The notes beneath the pieces were generated by a model. That model searched no databases. It saw nothing but the letters and a program-made list of their open reading frames with translations, and was not told the DNA's origin. Below, piece by piece: positions 1-5,259 of a stretch of 5,259 nt of DNA (positions are counted from its first letter, which is position 1; every line of letters begins with the position of its first letter). The position numbers and the translations under genes were made by a program. Source of the stretch: UMGS1307 sp964523005 (GTDB taxonomy: Bacteria > Bacillota > Clostridia > Oscillospirales > CAG-382); NCBI GenBank assembly GCA_964523005.1, contig CAZFZL010000108.1, forward strand, positions 1-5,259, read 5' to 3'.

Positions 1-74
1 TGCACAAGGCGGTATCGCATTGCTATGCTGTGCTGTCTTTCAAGCTCTGCTTCATTTATAAAAATATCGTTCAT
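1..74 (-). CDS. Unidentified protein, N-terminal fragment running off the window
   Basis: An ATG at 74-72 lies inside the TGA stop (76-74) of the NlpC/P60 gene, giving a TGATG junction. The frame then stays open for 24 codons to the window edge. The visible N-terminus reads MNDIFINEAELERQHSIAMR followed by YRLV, which looks like a charged amphipathic start of a soluble protein and not a signal peptide. A GAGGTG stretch at about 94-89 could serve as ribosome binding site, though its spacing of about 14 bases is long, so translational coupling to the upstream gene is more likely. I do not recognise the family from this fragment. The one-base overlap implies the same operon as the peptidase. The alternative is that the short open frame is chance, since 24 stop-free codons are weak evidence alone; the overlap junction is the stronger argument. 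Confidence 0.5.
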   Translation of the reverse strand, partial: MNDIFINEAELERQHSIAMRYRLV

Positions 75-874
75 CAGAAAAACGTTTTCACCTCAAGAAT
101 GTTTTCTTTTGCGGTATGCTGCGCGAAGATCGGACTTTCGGAAACGAGAGAATTGATGCGCACCGTACCGTTGAATGCGGTGGTCGAATGGATATATTCG
201 CCGTCACCGAGATAAACGGCGACGTGCCCCTTATAGAATATCAGATCGCCGCACTGTGCCTGAGACAGCGGTATCGTCCTGAACATCTTTTGTCTTTCCG
301 GATCGGCGTCGCGGTATATTTCGTATCCGCACAGCCAGTACGCCATGAACGAAAGCCCGGAGCAGTCGATGCCGGACGGACTTTTTCCGCCCCAACGATA
401 CGGCGTGCCGACATATGTCATAAGCGCGTTTTTCAGCGCGTTTCGCAGCGCGCATTTCGGTACTTTTTTATACAGCAGTATGTTTTCGCGTCTGACATAG
501 GCTGTCTGCCCCTGATACTCTATCTGTGCGAACCGTTCGTCTTTGCCCTTCCCGGTCAGCCCGATGAGCGAGCCTGCCGGCAGACACGTGAGCGGCGCGT
601 TATAATATTTCGGTGACGGAAGAACATCGCAAAAACGTGATACCACAACACACGCCGGATGCTCATCACACGCATCGGCGAGCGCGTCTGTGTGCACCCA
701 GCCTCGATAACCGTATGACATATCGATATACGCCCATGTACTGTCAGATTCCAGCACTTCGCAGCGCATACCGTACACAGCGGTATCTACGTGCTGCGCA
801 TCGATGGACGCCGGTGTGTCGAATTTGTTTTCGTAAATATCCGTTTCCGGTCTGATAAAAATTTTCTGCATCAT
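74..874 (-). CDS. NlpC/P60 cysteine peptidase with two SH3b domains, YkfC-like
   Basis: Predicted gamma-D-glutamyl-diamino acid endopeptidase cutting peptidoglycan stem peptides or released muropeptides. Numbered from the ATG at 874 (266 residues): SH3b domain 1 at about 5-66 (ends in a YRGWVHTDAL strand), SH3b domain 2 at about 75-134, NlpC/P60 domain at about 143-247. Catalytic Cys171 sits in GIDCSG, His217 in KGHVAVYLG, and the third polar residue His229 in YIHS. The RD-A-D-P-E-R-Q stretch at 188-195 resembles the YkfC loop whose Asp binds the free amino group of L-Ala. There is no signal peptide or membrane segment, so a cytoplasmic role in murein peptide recycling, as for Bacillus YkfC, is more likely than wall lysis; that is inference. 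Start choice: the frame extends to a TTG at 928, but that codon has no Shine-Dalgarno and adds a lysine-rich non-conserved leader. ATG 874 (or the adjacent ATG 871) follows a weak AAAGAAAG site. The following gene overlaps its stop codon. Confidence 0.88.
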   Translation of the reverse strand: MMQKIFIRPETDIYENKFDTPASIDAQHVDTAVYGMRCEVLESDSTWAYIDMSYGYRGWVHTDALADACDEHPACVVVSRFCDVLPSPKYYNAPLTCLPAGSLIGLTGKGKDERFAQIEYQGQTAYVRRENILLYKKVPKCALRNALKNALMTYVGTPYRWGGKSPSGIDCSGLSFMAYWLCGYEIYRDADPERQKMFRTIPLSQAQCGDLIFYKGHVAVYLGDGEYIHSTTAFNGTVRINSLVSESPIFAQHTAKENILEVKTFF

Positions 875-956
875 AAACAGCTTTCTTTTTTCATTTTTTT
901 CTTTGGCTGAAACAGCGCTTCGGTGCAAAAACTAAGTGGAGGAAAGGAAGAAAAAA
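875..956. promoter_or_regulatory. Divergent spacer between the peptidase and deacetylase genes
   Basis: These 82 bases separate the two divergent start codons and must hold, or lie close to, promoters for both directions. The segment is rich in A/T tracts (about 881-902) and contains a short dyad GCTGAAACAGC (906-916). I find no convincing -35/-10 pair of the housekeeping type on either strand, and no clear SigF/SigG-type element, although a sporulation sigma factor would be expected if the deacetylase is truly PdaA-like. Promoter function is therefore inferred from gene layout only. Confidence 0.4.
938..948 (+). promoter_or_regulatory. Ribosome binding site that fixes the deacetylase start
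   Basis: The purine run GGAGGAAAGGA precedes ATG 957, with its AAGGA part about 8 bases upstream of the start. An in-frame GTG at 936 would place this Shine-Dalgarno inside the coding region and put MEERKKK ahead of an otherwise standard signal peptide. The site therefore argues for ATG 957 as the true start. Confidence 0.85.
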
Positions 957-2594
957 ATGAAAATAAACAAAATAAAATATATCCTTGCGGCGCTGCTGCT
1001 TGCGATTACTGTTTTTTCGGCAAGCGCTGACGGCGGCTCGCAGTGCTGGTATTTTAAAGCGGGCAAGGACGGTGAAAGGCCGGTAGTCAACGGCGGCAGA
1101 CTGTACGGGGAATATGGAACGCTCTGTATAGGCAGCGAGGACGAAAAAACCGTTTATCTGACGTTTGACATGGGGTATGAGAACGGCAACGTAAAAAGAG
1201 TGCTAGATACGCTCAAACGCTGCGGCGTACCTGCCGCGTTCTTTGTGCTTCCGAACGTGATACGGCAAAATCTCGATCTCATAAACCGGATGCACGAGGA
1301 AGGCCATCTCGTATGCAACCATTCTTATTCGCATAAAAGCATAGCAAATATGTCGAAGGACGAGCTGGAAAACGAGATTACAAAGCTTGAAGACCTGTAT
1401 TATGAACAGACGGGCAGGGAAATGATCAAGTATTTCCGTCCTCCGGAGGGAAGCTATTCCGAACAGGCGCTTGAAAATCTTCAAAGCCTTGGGTACACGC
1501 CTGTATTCTGGTCGTTCGCATACGCCGATTGGGATAACAATTCTCAGAAGGGTGCGGCGTGGGCAACGGAAAAGATCGTGTCGAATCTGCATAACGGAAT
1601 GGTGCTTTTGCTTCACCCGACGTCTGCAACAAACGCATCTATATTAGAAGACGTTATCAAAGAGATTACTCTGCGCGGCTACCGTTTCGGCACGCTCGAT
1701 GAGTTGAAAAGCAGCGCTGCCGAATCGTCGTCACTTGCCGAGCTTGATCAGTATAAACAGGACGGGACAGTGCTTTCAGAAAACAGGAGCGCCGGAAAAA
1801 AGATTGCGTTAACGTTTGACGACGGTCCTGATGAGAAATACACGCCAAAGATACTCAATATACTTGATAAATACTCGGTCAAAGCGACGTTTTTTATGAT
1901 AGGCGAAAACATCGAAGCATACACCTCTGTCGCGCGCGACGTAACGTCGCGCAAACACGAGGCGGCAAATCACACTTATTCACATTGCCGCATGGGGCGC
2001 GTCAGTACAAAACAGCTGCGTGAGGAGATACTCAAAACTCAGTCGCTGCTCGAGTCGATCGGAAGCACTTCGATGCTTTTCAGACCGCCCGGAGGTGATT
2101 ATGAAACGAAAAACATTGAGACGGTAAAAGCACTTGGCTGTAAATATGTGCTGTGGTCATGGCGTCAGGACACGCGTGACTGGGCGTGTCCGACAGTCTC
2201 CTATGTCGTAAACACAGTGCTCGAAAATATCAACGACGGTGACGTGATACTCTTTCATGACGGAAATTCGGGGAACAGCCCTACGCCTGCGGCGCTTGAG
2301 ATAATTATACCGGAGCTGCTGTCGCGCGGCTATTGCTTTGTCACTGTGTCGGAGCTGTTCGGCGTGCCTCAGAGGTCGTTGTCGCAGATGAACTGTACGA
2401 TGCTGCCGTCAGCGTTACCGGCGAGCACGATGCTTGCTCTGCCCTTCAATGCGATGTCGGCGTTATCGGGAACTGCGGAAAAATCGGCTTCGGTGATAAG
2501 CGAAAGATCGTTGAGGCTGTCGCCGAAGGCGACCAGCTTCGTAAAGGAATATTGCTTCATCACCAAACGCGCCATCGCCGCTTTGGAGGCGTAA
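957..2594 (+). CDS. Secreted tandem polysaccharide deacetylase (PdaA-like NodB + PgdA/CDA1-type NodB)
   Basis: Predicted exported enzyme removing N-acetyl groups from peptidoglycan or another envelope glycan. From ATG 957 (545 residues): signal peptide 1-24 (lysine-rich start, hydrophobic core, SASA cut site). NodB domain 1 spans about 65-250 and has PdaA hallmarks: TFDMGYENG (Asp71; the usual second Asp is Met72), HSYSH (His122, His126), RPPEGSYSE (Arg161), DW at 191-192 and LLLHPTS (His220). PdaA acts on muramic acid to form the spore cortex muramic-delta-lactam, so this suggests a sporulating host. A Ser/Glu-rich linker covers about 251-280. NodB domain 2 spans about 281-469 with a full metal triad: TFDDGP (Asp288, Asp289), NHTYSH (His339, His343), RPPGG (Arg376) and LFHDG (His434). 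The conserved fold ends near SELFG (469). Residues 472-545 are encoded antisense to the HAD gene and match no NodB element I know; they look like read-through. The CDS is divergent from the peptidase gene and convergent with the fusion gene. Substrate of domain 2 is unknown. Confidence 0.9.
   Translation: MKINKIKYILAALLLAITVFSASADGGSQCWYFKAGKDGERPVVNGGRLYGEYGTLCIGSEDEKTVYLTFDMGYENGNVKRVLDTLKRCGVPAAFFVLPNVIRQNLDLINRMHEEGHLVCNHSYSHKSIANMSKDELENEITKLEDLYYEQTGREMIKYFRPPEGSYSEQALENLQSLGYTPVFWSFAYADWDNNSQKGAAWATEKIVSNLHNGMVLLLHPTSATNASILEDVIKEITLRGYRFGTLDELKSSAAESSSLAELDQYKQDGTVLSENRSAGKKIALTFDDGPDEKYTPKILNILDKYSVKATFFMIGENIEAYTSVARDVTSRKHEAANHTYSHCRMGRVSTKQLREEILKTQSLLESIGSTSMLFRPPGGDYETKNIETVKALGCKYVLWSWRQDTRDWACPTVSYVVNTVLENINDGDVILFHDGNSGNSPTPAALEIIIPELLSRGYCFVTVSELFGVPQRSLSQMNCTMLPSALPASTMLALPFNAMSALSGTAEKSASVISERSLRLSPKATSFVKEYCFITKRAIAALEA
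1934..1952. repeat. Perfect 19-base GC-rich palindrome inside the deacetylase gene
   Basis: GCGCGACGT and ACGTCGCGC flank a single central A. The palindrome codes for part of ARDVTSRK, just before the second metal motif of NodB domain 2. It could fold as a very tight mRNA hairpin or be a protein or methylase site. It lies in coding sequence and may be incidental. Confidence 0.6.
2369..2594. other. Tail-to-tail overlap of the two convergent genes (226 bases)
   Basis: The fusion gene stops at 2371-2369 (TGA on the minus strand), while the deacetylase frame does not stop until TAA at 2592-2594. The HAD strand carries conserved sequence here (GDSLNDLSLI and the following glycine/alanine-rich end), so the HAD reading is the constrained one. 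The deacetylase tail reads antisense with its third codon positions facing those of the HAD frame. In this phase a TAA or TGA stop needs a Tyr, His or Gln codon on the other strand next to a suitable wobble base, so stops are uncommon. The tail is therefore likely a non-functional extension. No terminator hairpin is seen between the genes. Confidence 0.8.
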
Positions 2595-4879
2595 GAGGCA
2601 TTTGCCTCGATAAAGGAGTAGTCTTTTGTAAAAGTGCTGCAATACCAGCTGTTTATGAGAGGGATGTTTTTGATCATATCATAGGAACGCTTGACATCTT
2701 CCTCGCGCGAGAGTACGACAAAATCGATCAGCTCTTTATCCTTGAAGGTCTCCTCCAAGCTGTCGGTCAGGATGAAATTCTTATAATCTCCGCGGCGTTG
2801 TTCGATATAGTTGTCCATTACTTCTCCGGTGCTGCCCTTGTAATATGCCGTAAGCACGTCATTTTCGACGGTATAGAGCAACGCGCCGGGGATGCTGTCG
2901 CCTGCCCTTGCAAGAAGCGCGGCGCTCGTGCGGTCGATCGGGTTGATACGGATGTATTTGTCCGTCGTCAGATCATATATTGCGCTTCCGTTCATTATTA
3001 TGCACGGAAGCTTTATGTCGAGTCCGCGAAGCTTTTCGTGGAGTGTAGCAGGTGTACGCGCCGTGGCGATGAGTATATTCTTTCCGTCGGAGATCTCTTC
3101 GTTGAGACGCGCAAGAGCCTGAGGCGGTATTTGTGAATCGGCGTCGAAAAGCGTTCCGTCAAGATCGGTCGCGTAAAGTGTTTTTGCGCGGCGCTTTTTT
3201 TTCGTCAGCGCGCGCAGTATAAGATACAGCAGAAGCCCGTTGAATGTGATAAAGGATACAGCTCTGCTTATATGCTGTACTGTCGTACCGGTATATTCAA
3301 AAGTGATCGTCCCCTCGGTGTGTGTATCGATATAGACGCGGATCCTGTTATATACGCCGTAGGTGCATTCGAGTTCTGTCCCGTCGTCAAGGAACGCAGT
3401 ATAGCCCTTATACATCACCAGCGGAACGTCAATATATGCGCTTTCCTTCTGCGAACCGGAAAACCGCACCGTCAATATACCGTTTTCACGCGTGAACGCG
3501 GCGCGTAAGCTGCCGTCGGAGTAAACCTTGTCGGCGCTGCCGCGGATGGCGGAGGCATATTTTGAAGAATAGGTGTTGTTGCGCGTAAAAGCGTCTGAGG
3601 TCGGGAGATATTCGGCAGCTCCGATATTTTCGTTGTAATCATATTCCGGATCGCCGTTTTCCTTATAGCCCATGAACCTGTCGTATATCGGCGCGTAACA
3701 CGCAAAATATGAAAACAGTGACAGCCCGACGACGGCGATGGTGAGGTATTTTACCGCGCCCTGCATTTTTGCTTTGGCTATCAGACGCGAAGCGCTCATC
3801 GCGAGGAAGAACGTCACGAACACGAGTATGCGCCAGGGAAACTGGATGACACCAACGTAATCCTGAATGACATCCCACGGGAAAAATATGCTCGTCAGAA
3901 AAAGCAGCACAACGGAGAAGGCGAGCATGAACATACCGAGTCTGTCGCGGTATTTCTTCCATATCGCGGCGTACATCAGCGCGAGCGCCGGAAGCGCAAG
4001 TCCTATACCGTTCGGGATCCACCAGCTCGTCTCTGCCGACGTATTGAAATCATAGATCAGCGCCCAGCCGGGGAGCGCGCGTTCGATCAGCTCGCCCCAT
4101 TTTGTCGATGCGTAGCCGTCGGTCGCAAGGAATGTCGTCGACTTCATCTGCTCGAGCAGCGGGAATATGAAATCAGTTCCAAGCAGGAAGAACACGGCGG
4201 CACCGATACCGAGCCAGAGCAGTCTTATCGGTTTTTGTATTATGCGTCCGGCAAGGCAGACCGTCATCACGACGAGAACGACGGCGGTCATGACGCTCGT
4301 GAGCGTGTGGCACGCGAGCATACAAGCCATTCCGATAGGCAGCCAGAACCATTTGTCGCGATCACCGTACATGATGTGGTAGTAGCCCAGGAACACGACG
4401 GGAAGAAACACGAACGCCTGTGCTTCACCAAGCGCGGCGCGGTGGAACATATCAGTACACAGATACGACGAAAGCGCGAACATCATTGCTGCACAGAACG
4501 CGCCGCGTTTACTCTTCATCATCGATTTGACGCTGAAATAAGTCGTGAGCGCGCACGAATACATGATGATTATCTGGAATGCGGTGTATGCGCCCGTGAC
4601 GCTCATGCCGGCGACGACGAGCAGCGCCGGTATGCTCAGAAACAGATCGCCGTAGAACATCGGCGATGCGTAGCCGCAGCCGTTGAGAAGTGTCGAATAG
4701 AGATACGGGAAGAAATTTCCCATCTTGAACTCGTCCGCAAGGGCATCGATGCGCTGGAGGTGGAAGAAAATATCATGTCCGCGCATTGTGGTGAAATACA
4801 ACAGCGGCACCGTCGCGATCAGCGTTACGGCGGACATGAGGATTATGAAATATTTATGTTCCCTGATATAGTTTTTCAT
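2369..4879 (-). CDS. Fusion: PTPS-related/GT-C-like membrane protein with C-terminal Cof-type HAD hydrolase
   Basis: An 836-residue two-part protein. Residues 1-557 form a polytopic membrane protein with about 12 hydrophobic helices (first at about 10-29, last at about 539-557). Its RGHDIFFHLQRID (Asp36 in the first outer loop), NGCGYASPMFYGDLF, ALGEAQAFVFLP and QFPWR motifs fit the PTPS-related membrane family (Pfam PF10131), akin to YfhO and GT-C glycosyltransferases that use lipid-linked sugars outside the membrane. Residues about 400-535 are a beta-rich extracytoplasmic region. After the last helix comes KKKRR (560-564), then a complete HAD-IIB (Cof) phosphatase at 567-836: motif I DLDGT (Asp572, Asp574), motif II Thr606 in ATAR, motif III Lys766, motif IV GDSLND (Asp787, Asp791) and a C2-type cap between. 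The positive-inside rule places the HAD in the cytoplasm. No ATG, GTG or TTG start lies near the HAD part in frame, which supports a true fusion. The start overlaps the upstream hydrolase stop and has an AAGGGG site. Both activities are inferred; substrates are unknown. The name 'tetrahydropterin synthase' should not be taken as function. Confidence 0.88.
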   Translation of the reverse strand: MKNYIREHKYFIILMSAVTLIATVPLLYFTTMRGHDIFFHLQRIDALADEFKMGNFFPYLYSTLLNGCGYASPMFYGDLFLSIPALLVVAGMSVTGAYTAFQIIIMYSCALTTYFSVKSMMKSKRGAFCAAMMFALSSYLCTDMFHRAALGEAQAFVFLPVVFLGYYHIMYGDRDKWFWLPIGMACMLACHTLTSVMTAVVLVVMTVCLAGRIIQKPIRLLWLGIGAAVFFLLGTDFIFPLLEQMKSTTFLATDGYASTKWGELIERALPGWALIYDFNTSAETSWWIPNGIGLALPALALMYAAIWKKYRDRLGMFMLAFSVVLLFLTSIFFPWDVIQDYVGVIQFPWRILVFVTFFLAMSASRLIAKAKMQGAVKYLTIAVVGLSLFSYFACYAPIYDRFMGYKENGDPEYDYNENIGAAEYLPTSDAFTRNNTYSSKYASAIRGSADKVYSDGSLRAAFTRENGILTVRFSGSQKESAYIDVPLVMYKGYTAFLDDGTELECTYGVYNRIRVYIDTHTEGTITFEYTGTTVQHISRAVSFITFNGLLLYLILRALTKKKRRAKTLYATDLDGTLFDADSQIPPQALARLNEEISDGKNILIATARTPATLHEKLRGLDIKLPCIIMNGSAIYDLTTDKYIRINPIDRTSAALLARAGDSIPGALLYTVENDVLTAYYKGSTGEVMDNYIEQRRGDYKNFILTDSLEETFKDKELIDFVVLSREEDVKRSYDMIKNIPLINSWYCSTFTKDYSFIEANASYASKAAMARLVMKQYSFTKLVAFGDSLNDLSLITEADFSAVPDNADIALKGRASIVLAGNADGSIVQFICDNDL
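3194..3202 (-). other. A8-G run with in-phase A AAA AAG heptamer at the fusion junction
   Basis: Codons 560-562 of the fusion gene read AAA AAA AAG, so the dnaX-type slippery heptamer A AAA AAG is in the correct phase. A -1 slip would add 11 codons and stop at TGA 3161-3159, giving a membrane protein without the HAD domain. I see no strong downstream stem-loop (only a 4-bp CGCG pair) and no upstream Shine-Dalgarno-like enhancer. The run may simply encode the basic membrane anchor. Confidence 0.3.
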
Positions 4880-5237
4880 TACATTTCCCCTTGATTCAAC
4901 GCTTCGAGTGCTGCAAGACCCGTCATACCGCAGCCGTTTTCGGCGTCTTTATACGAATCGCTCAAAAATACGGCGCATACGCGCCTGCCAGACACGTCGA
5001 GTATGCCGGTATCATGAAAAGCACCCTGCATATCGCCGGCTTTTCCGAAAAAGCGGCAGCCGCAGTATATATATTTCATGAGTCTGTCCAGACATTTTGC
5101 ACATCCGGCATAACGTTCCCAGCTTGTGCCGAGTGAGGCGAGATACTTGTATATCAGAAGCACGTCCGACGCGCAGGTGTAGTTGTCTTTTCCGTTATCT
5201 ATCGCTTCGTAGTCGAGCATTTTTCTGTTTATGGAGG
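4879..5237 (-). CDS. Class A beta-lactamase-like serine hydrolase, C-terminal fragment
   Basis: The 3' part of a gene cut by the right end of the contig. It resembles the C-terminal half of the beta-lactamase2 family (transpeptidase-like fold, often secreted, acting on peptidoglycan or beta-lactams): RKMLDYEA, then DNYTCASD, a helix, and FFGKAGDMQGAFHDTGIL, where KAG (residues 60-62 counted from the Met at 5220) sits at the usual K-T/S-G position. The catalytic SxxK and SDN motifs would lie in the missing N-terminal half. The Met at 5220 is internal: the frame stays open beyond it, and the upstream TSINRK fits the family before the sequence becomes adapter. The fragment is rich in cysteine (7 in 113 residues). 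Its TAA stop shares one base with the ATG of the fusion gene, so the two are probably co-transcribed and translationally coupled. Whether the full protein is an active hydrolase cannot be judged here. Confidence 0.72.
4887..4892 (-). promoter_or_regulatory. Ribosome binding site of the fusion gene
   Basis: AAGGGG lies 7 bases upstream of ATG 4879, inside the last codons of the serine hydrolase gene. Together with the TAATG overlap it supports both the chosen start and translational coupling. Confidence 0.7.
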
Positions 5238-5259
5238 TCAGACGTGTGCTCTTCCGATC
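5238..5259. other. Illumina TruSeq adapter remnant at the contig end
   Basis: The final 22 bases, from TCAGACGTGT to the terminal CTTCCGATC, equal the reverse complement of the start of the TruSeq adapter (GATCGGAAGAGCACACGTCT and on). The five bases at 5232-5236 also agree, with one mismatch at 5237, so the true genomic boundary lies somewhere in 5231-5238. On the minus strand it adds the artificial residues DRKSTRL to the serine hydrolase frame, a well-known adapter-derived peptide. Confidence 0.95.

Noticed and set aside
425..456. Repeated CAGCGCG-like units in the peptidase gene
   Set aside because: They reflect the local ALRNALKNAL helix sequence with GCG/CGC codons and are too short and irregular for a repeat array.
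116..616. A 166-codon plus-strand open frame opposite the NlpC/P60 gene
   Set aside because: It is a shadow of the peptidase gene, which has a full catalytic set on the other strand.
906..916. Short dyad GCTGAAACAGC in the divergent spacer as an operator
   Set aside because: A 4-bp arm is expected by chance, and no second copy or promoter element gives it context.
875..935. Upstream extensions of both divergent genes (TTG at 928 on minus, GTG at 936 on plus)
   Set aside because: The TTG has no ribosome binding site and adds non-conserved residues. The GTG start would code through the Shine-Dalgarno that serves ATG 957.
2355..2375. Bidirectional terminator between the convergent genes
   Set aside because: There is no stem followed by a T run on either strand; the coding regions abut or overlap with no spacer.
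2333..3136. A 267-codon plus-strand open frame opposite the HAD domain
   Set aside because: It is antisense to conserved HAD motifs, has no Shine-Dalgarno, and its translation shows no recognisable domain.
3181..3215. Fusion gene as an artefact of two adjacent genes joined by an indel in the A8 run
   Set aside because: In the current frame the HAD part has no nearby ATG, GTG or TTG start, and the lysine/arginine run fits a normal membrane anchor, so a true fusion is the simpler reading. Read-level confirmation is still desirable.
4235..4894. A 219-codon plus-strand open frame opposite the membrane protein N-terminus
   Set aside because: Its His/Arg/Glu-rich, low-plausibility protein is what the complement of a hydrophobic gene gives; the opposite strand has clear family motifs.

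Overview
The window looks like a short metagenomic contig from a Gram-positive bacterium of the Clostridia (Firmicutes/Bacillota) type. This is inferred from four things: a PdaA-like muramic acid deacetylase domain (a family tied to spore cortex peptidoglycan), a YkfC-like NlpC/P60 peptidase, a polytopic 'PTPS-related' membrane protein typical of Firmicutes, and strong purine-rich Shine-Dalgarno sites. No species can be named. The last 22 bases match the Illumina TruSeq adapter exactly, so the right edge is the artificial end of an assembly and not genome.

Layout: (1) A minus-strand pair at the left edge. A 266-residue two-SH3b plus NlpC/P60 peptidase (74-874) has no signal peptide. A second gene starts inside its stop codon and runs off the window (1-74). 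(2) An 82-bp divergent spacer (875-956). (3) A plus-strand secreted protein with two NodB polysaccharide deacetylase domains in tandem (957-2594), the first PdaA-like and the second of the general PgdA/CDA1 type. Its last 74 codons run antisense into the neighbouring gene and are probably not ancestral. (4) A large convergent minus-strand gene (2369-4879) coding for an unusual fusion: an N-terminal multi-spanning GT-C-like/PTPS-related membrane protein with an extracytoplasmic beta-rich region, joined after its last membrane helix to a complete cytoplasmic Cof-type HAD phosphatase. (5) Upstream of it and overlapping by one base (TAATG), the 3' part of a class A beta-lactamase-like serine hydrolase (4879 to about 5237), cut by the contig end.

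All recognisable products act on the cell envelope or its breakdown products: peptidoglycan peptide cleavage or recycling, peptidoglycan/glycan deacetylation, probable lipid-linked sugar transfer, and a penicillin-binding-fold hydrolase. No rRNA, tRNA, CRISPR array or insertion sequence is visible. The most notable features are the membrane-protein/HAD fusion with an in-phase A AAA AAG slippery heptamer exactly at the junction, and the 226-bp tail-to-tail overlap that one base change at 2370 would abolish.
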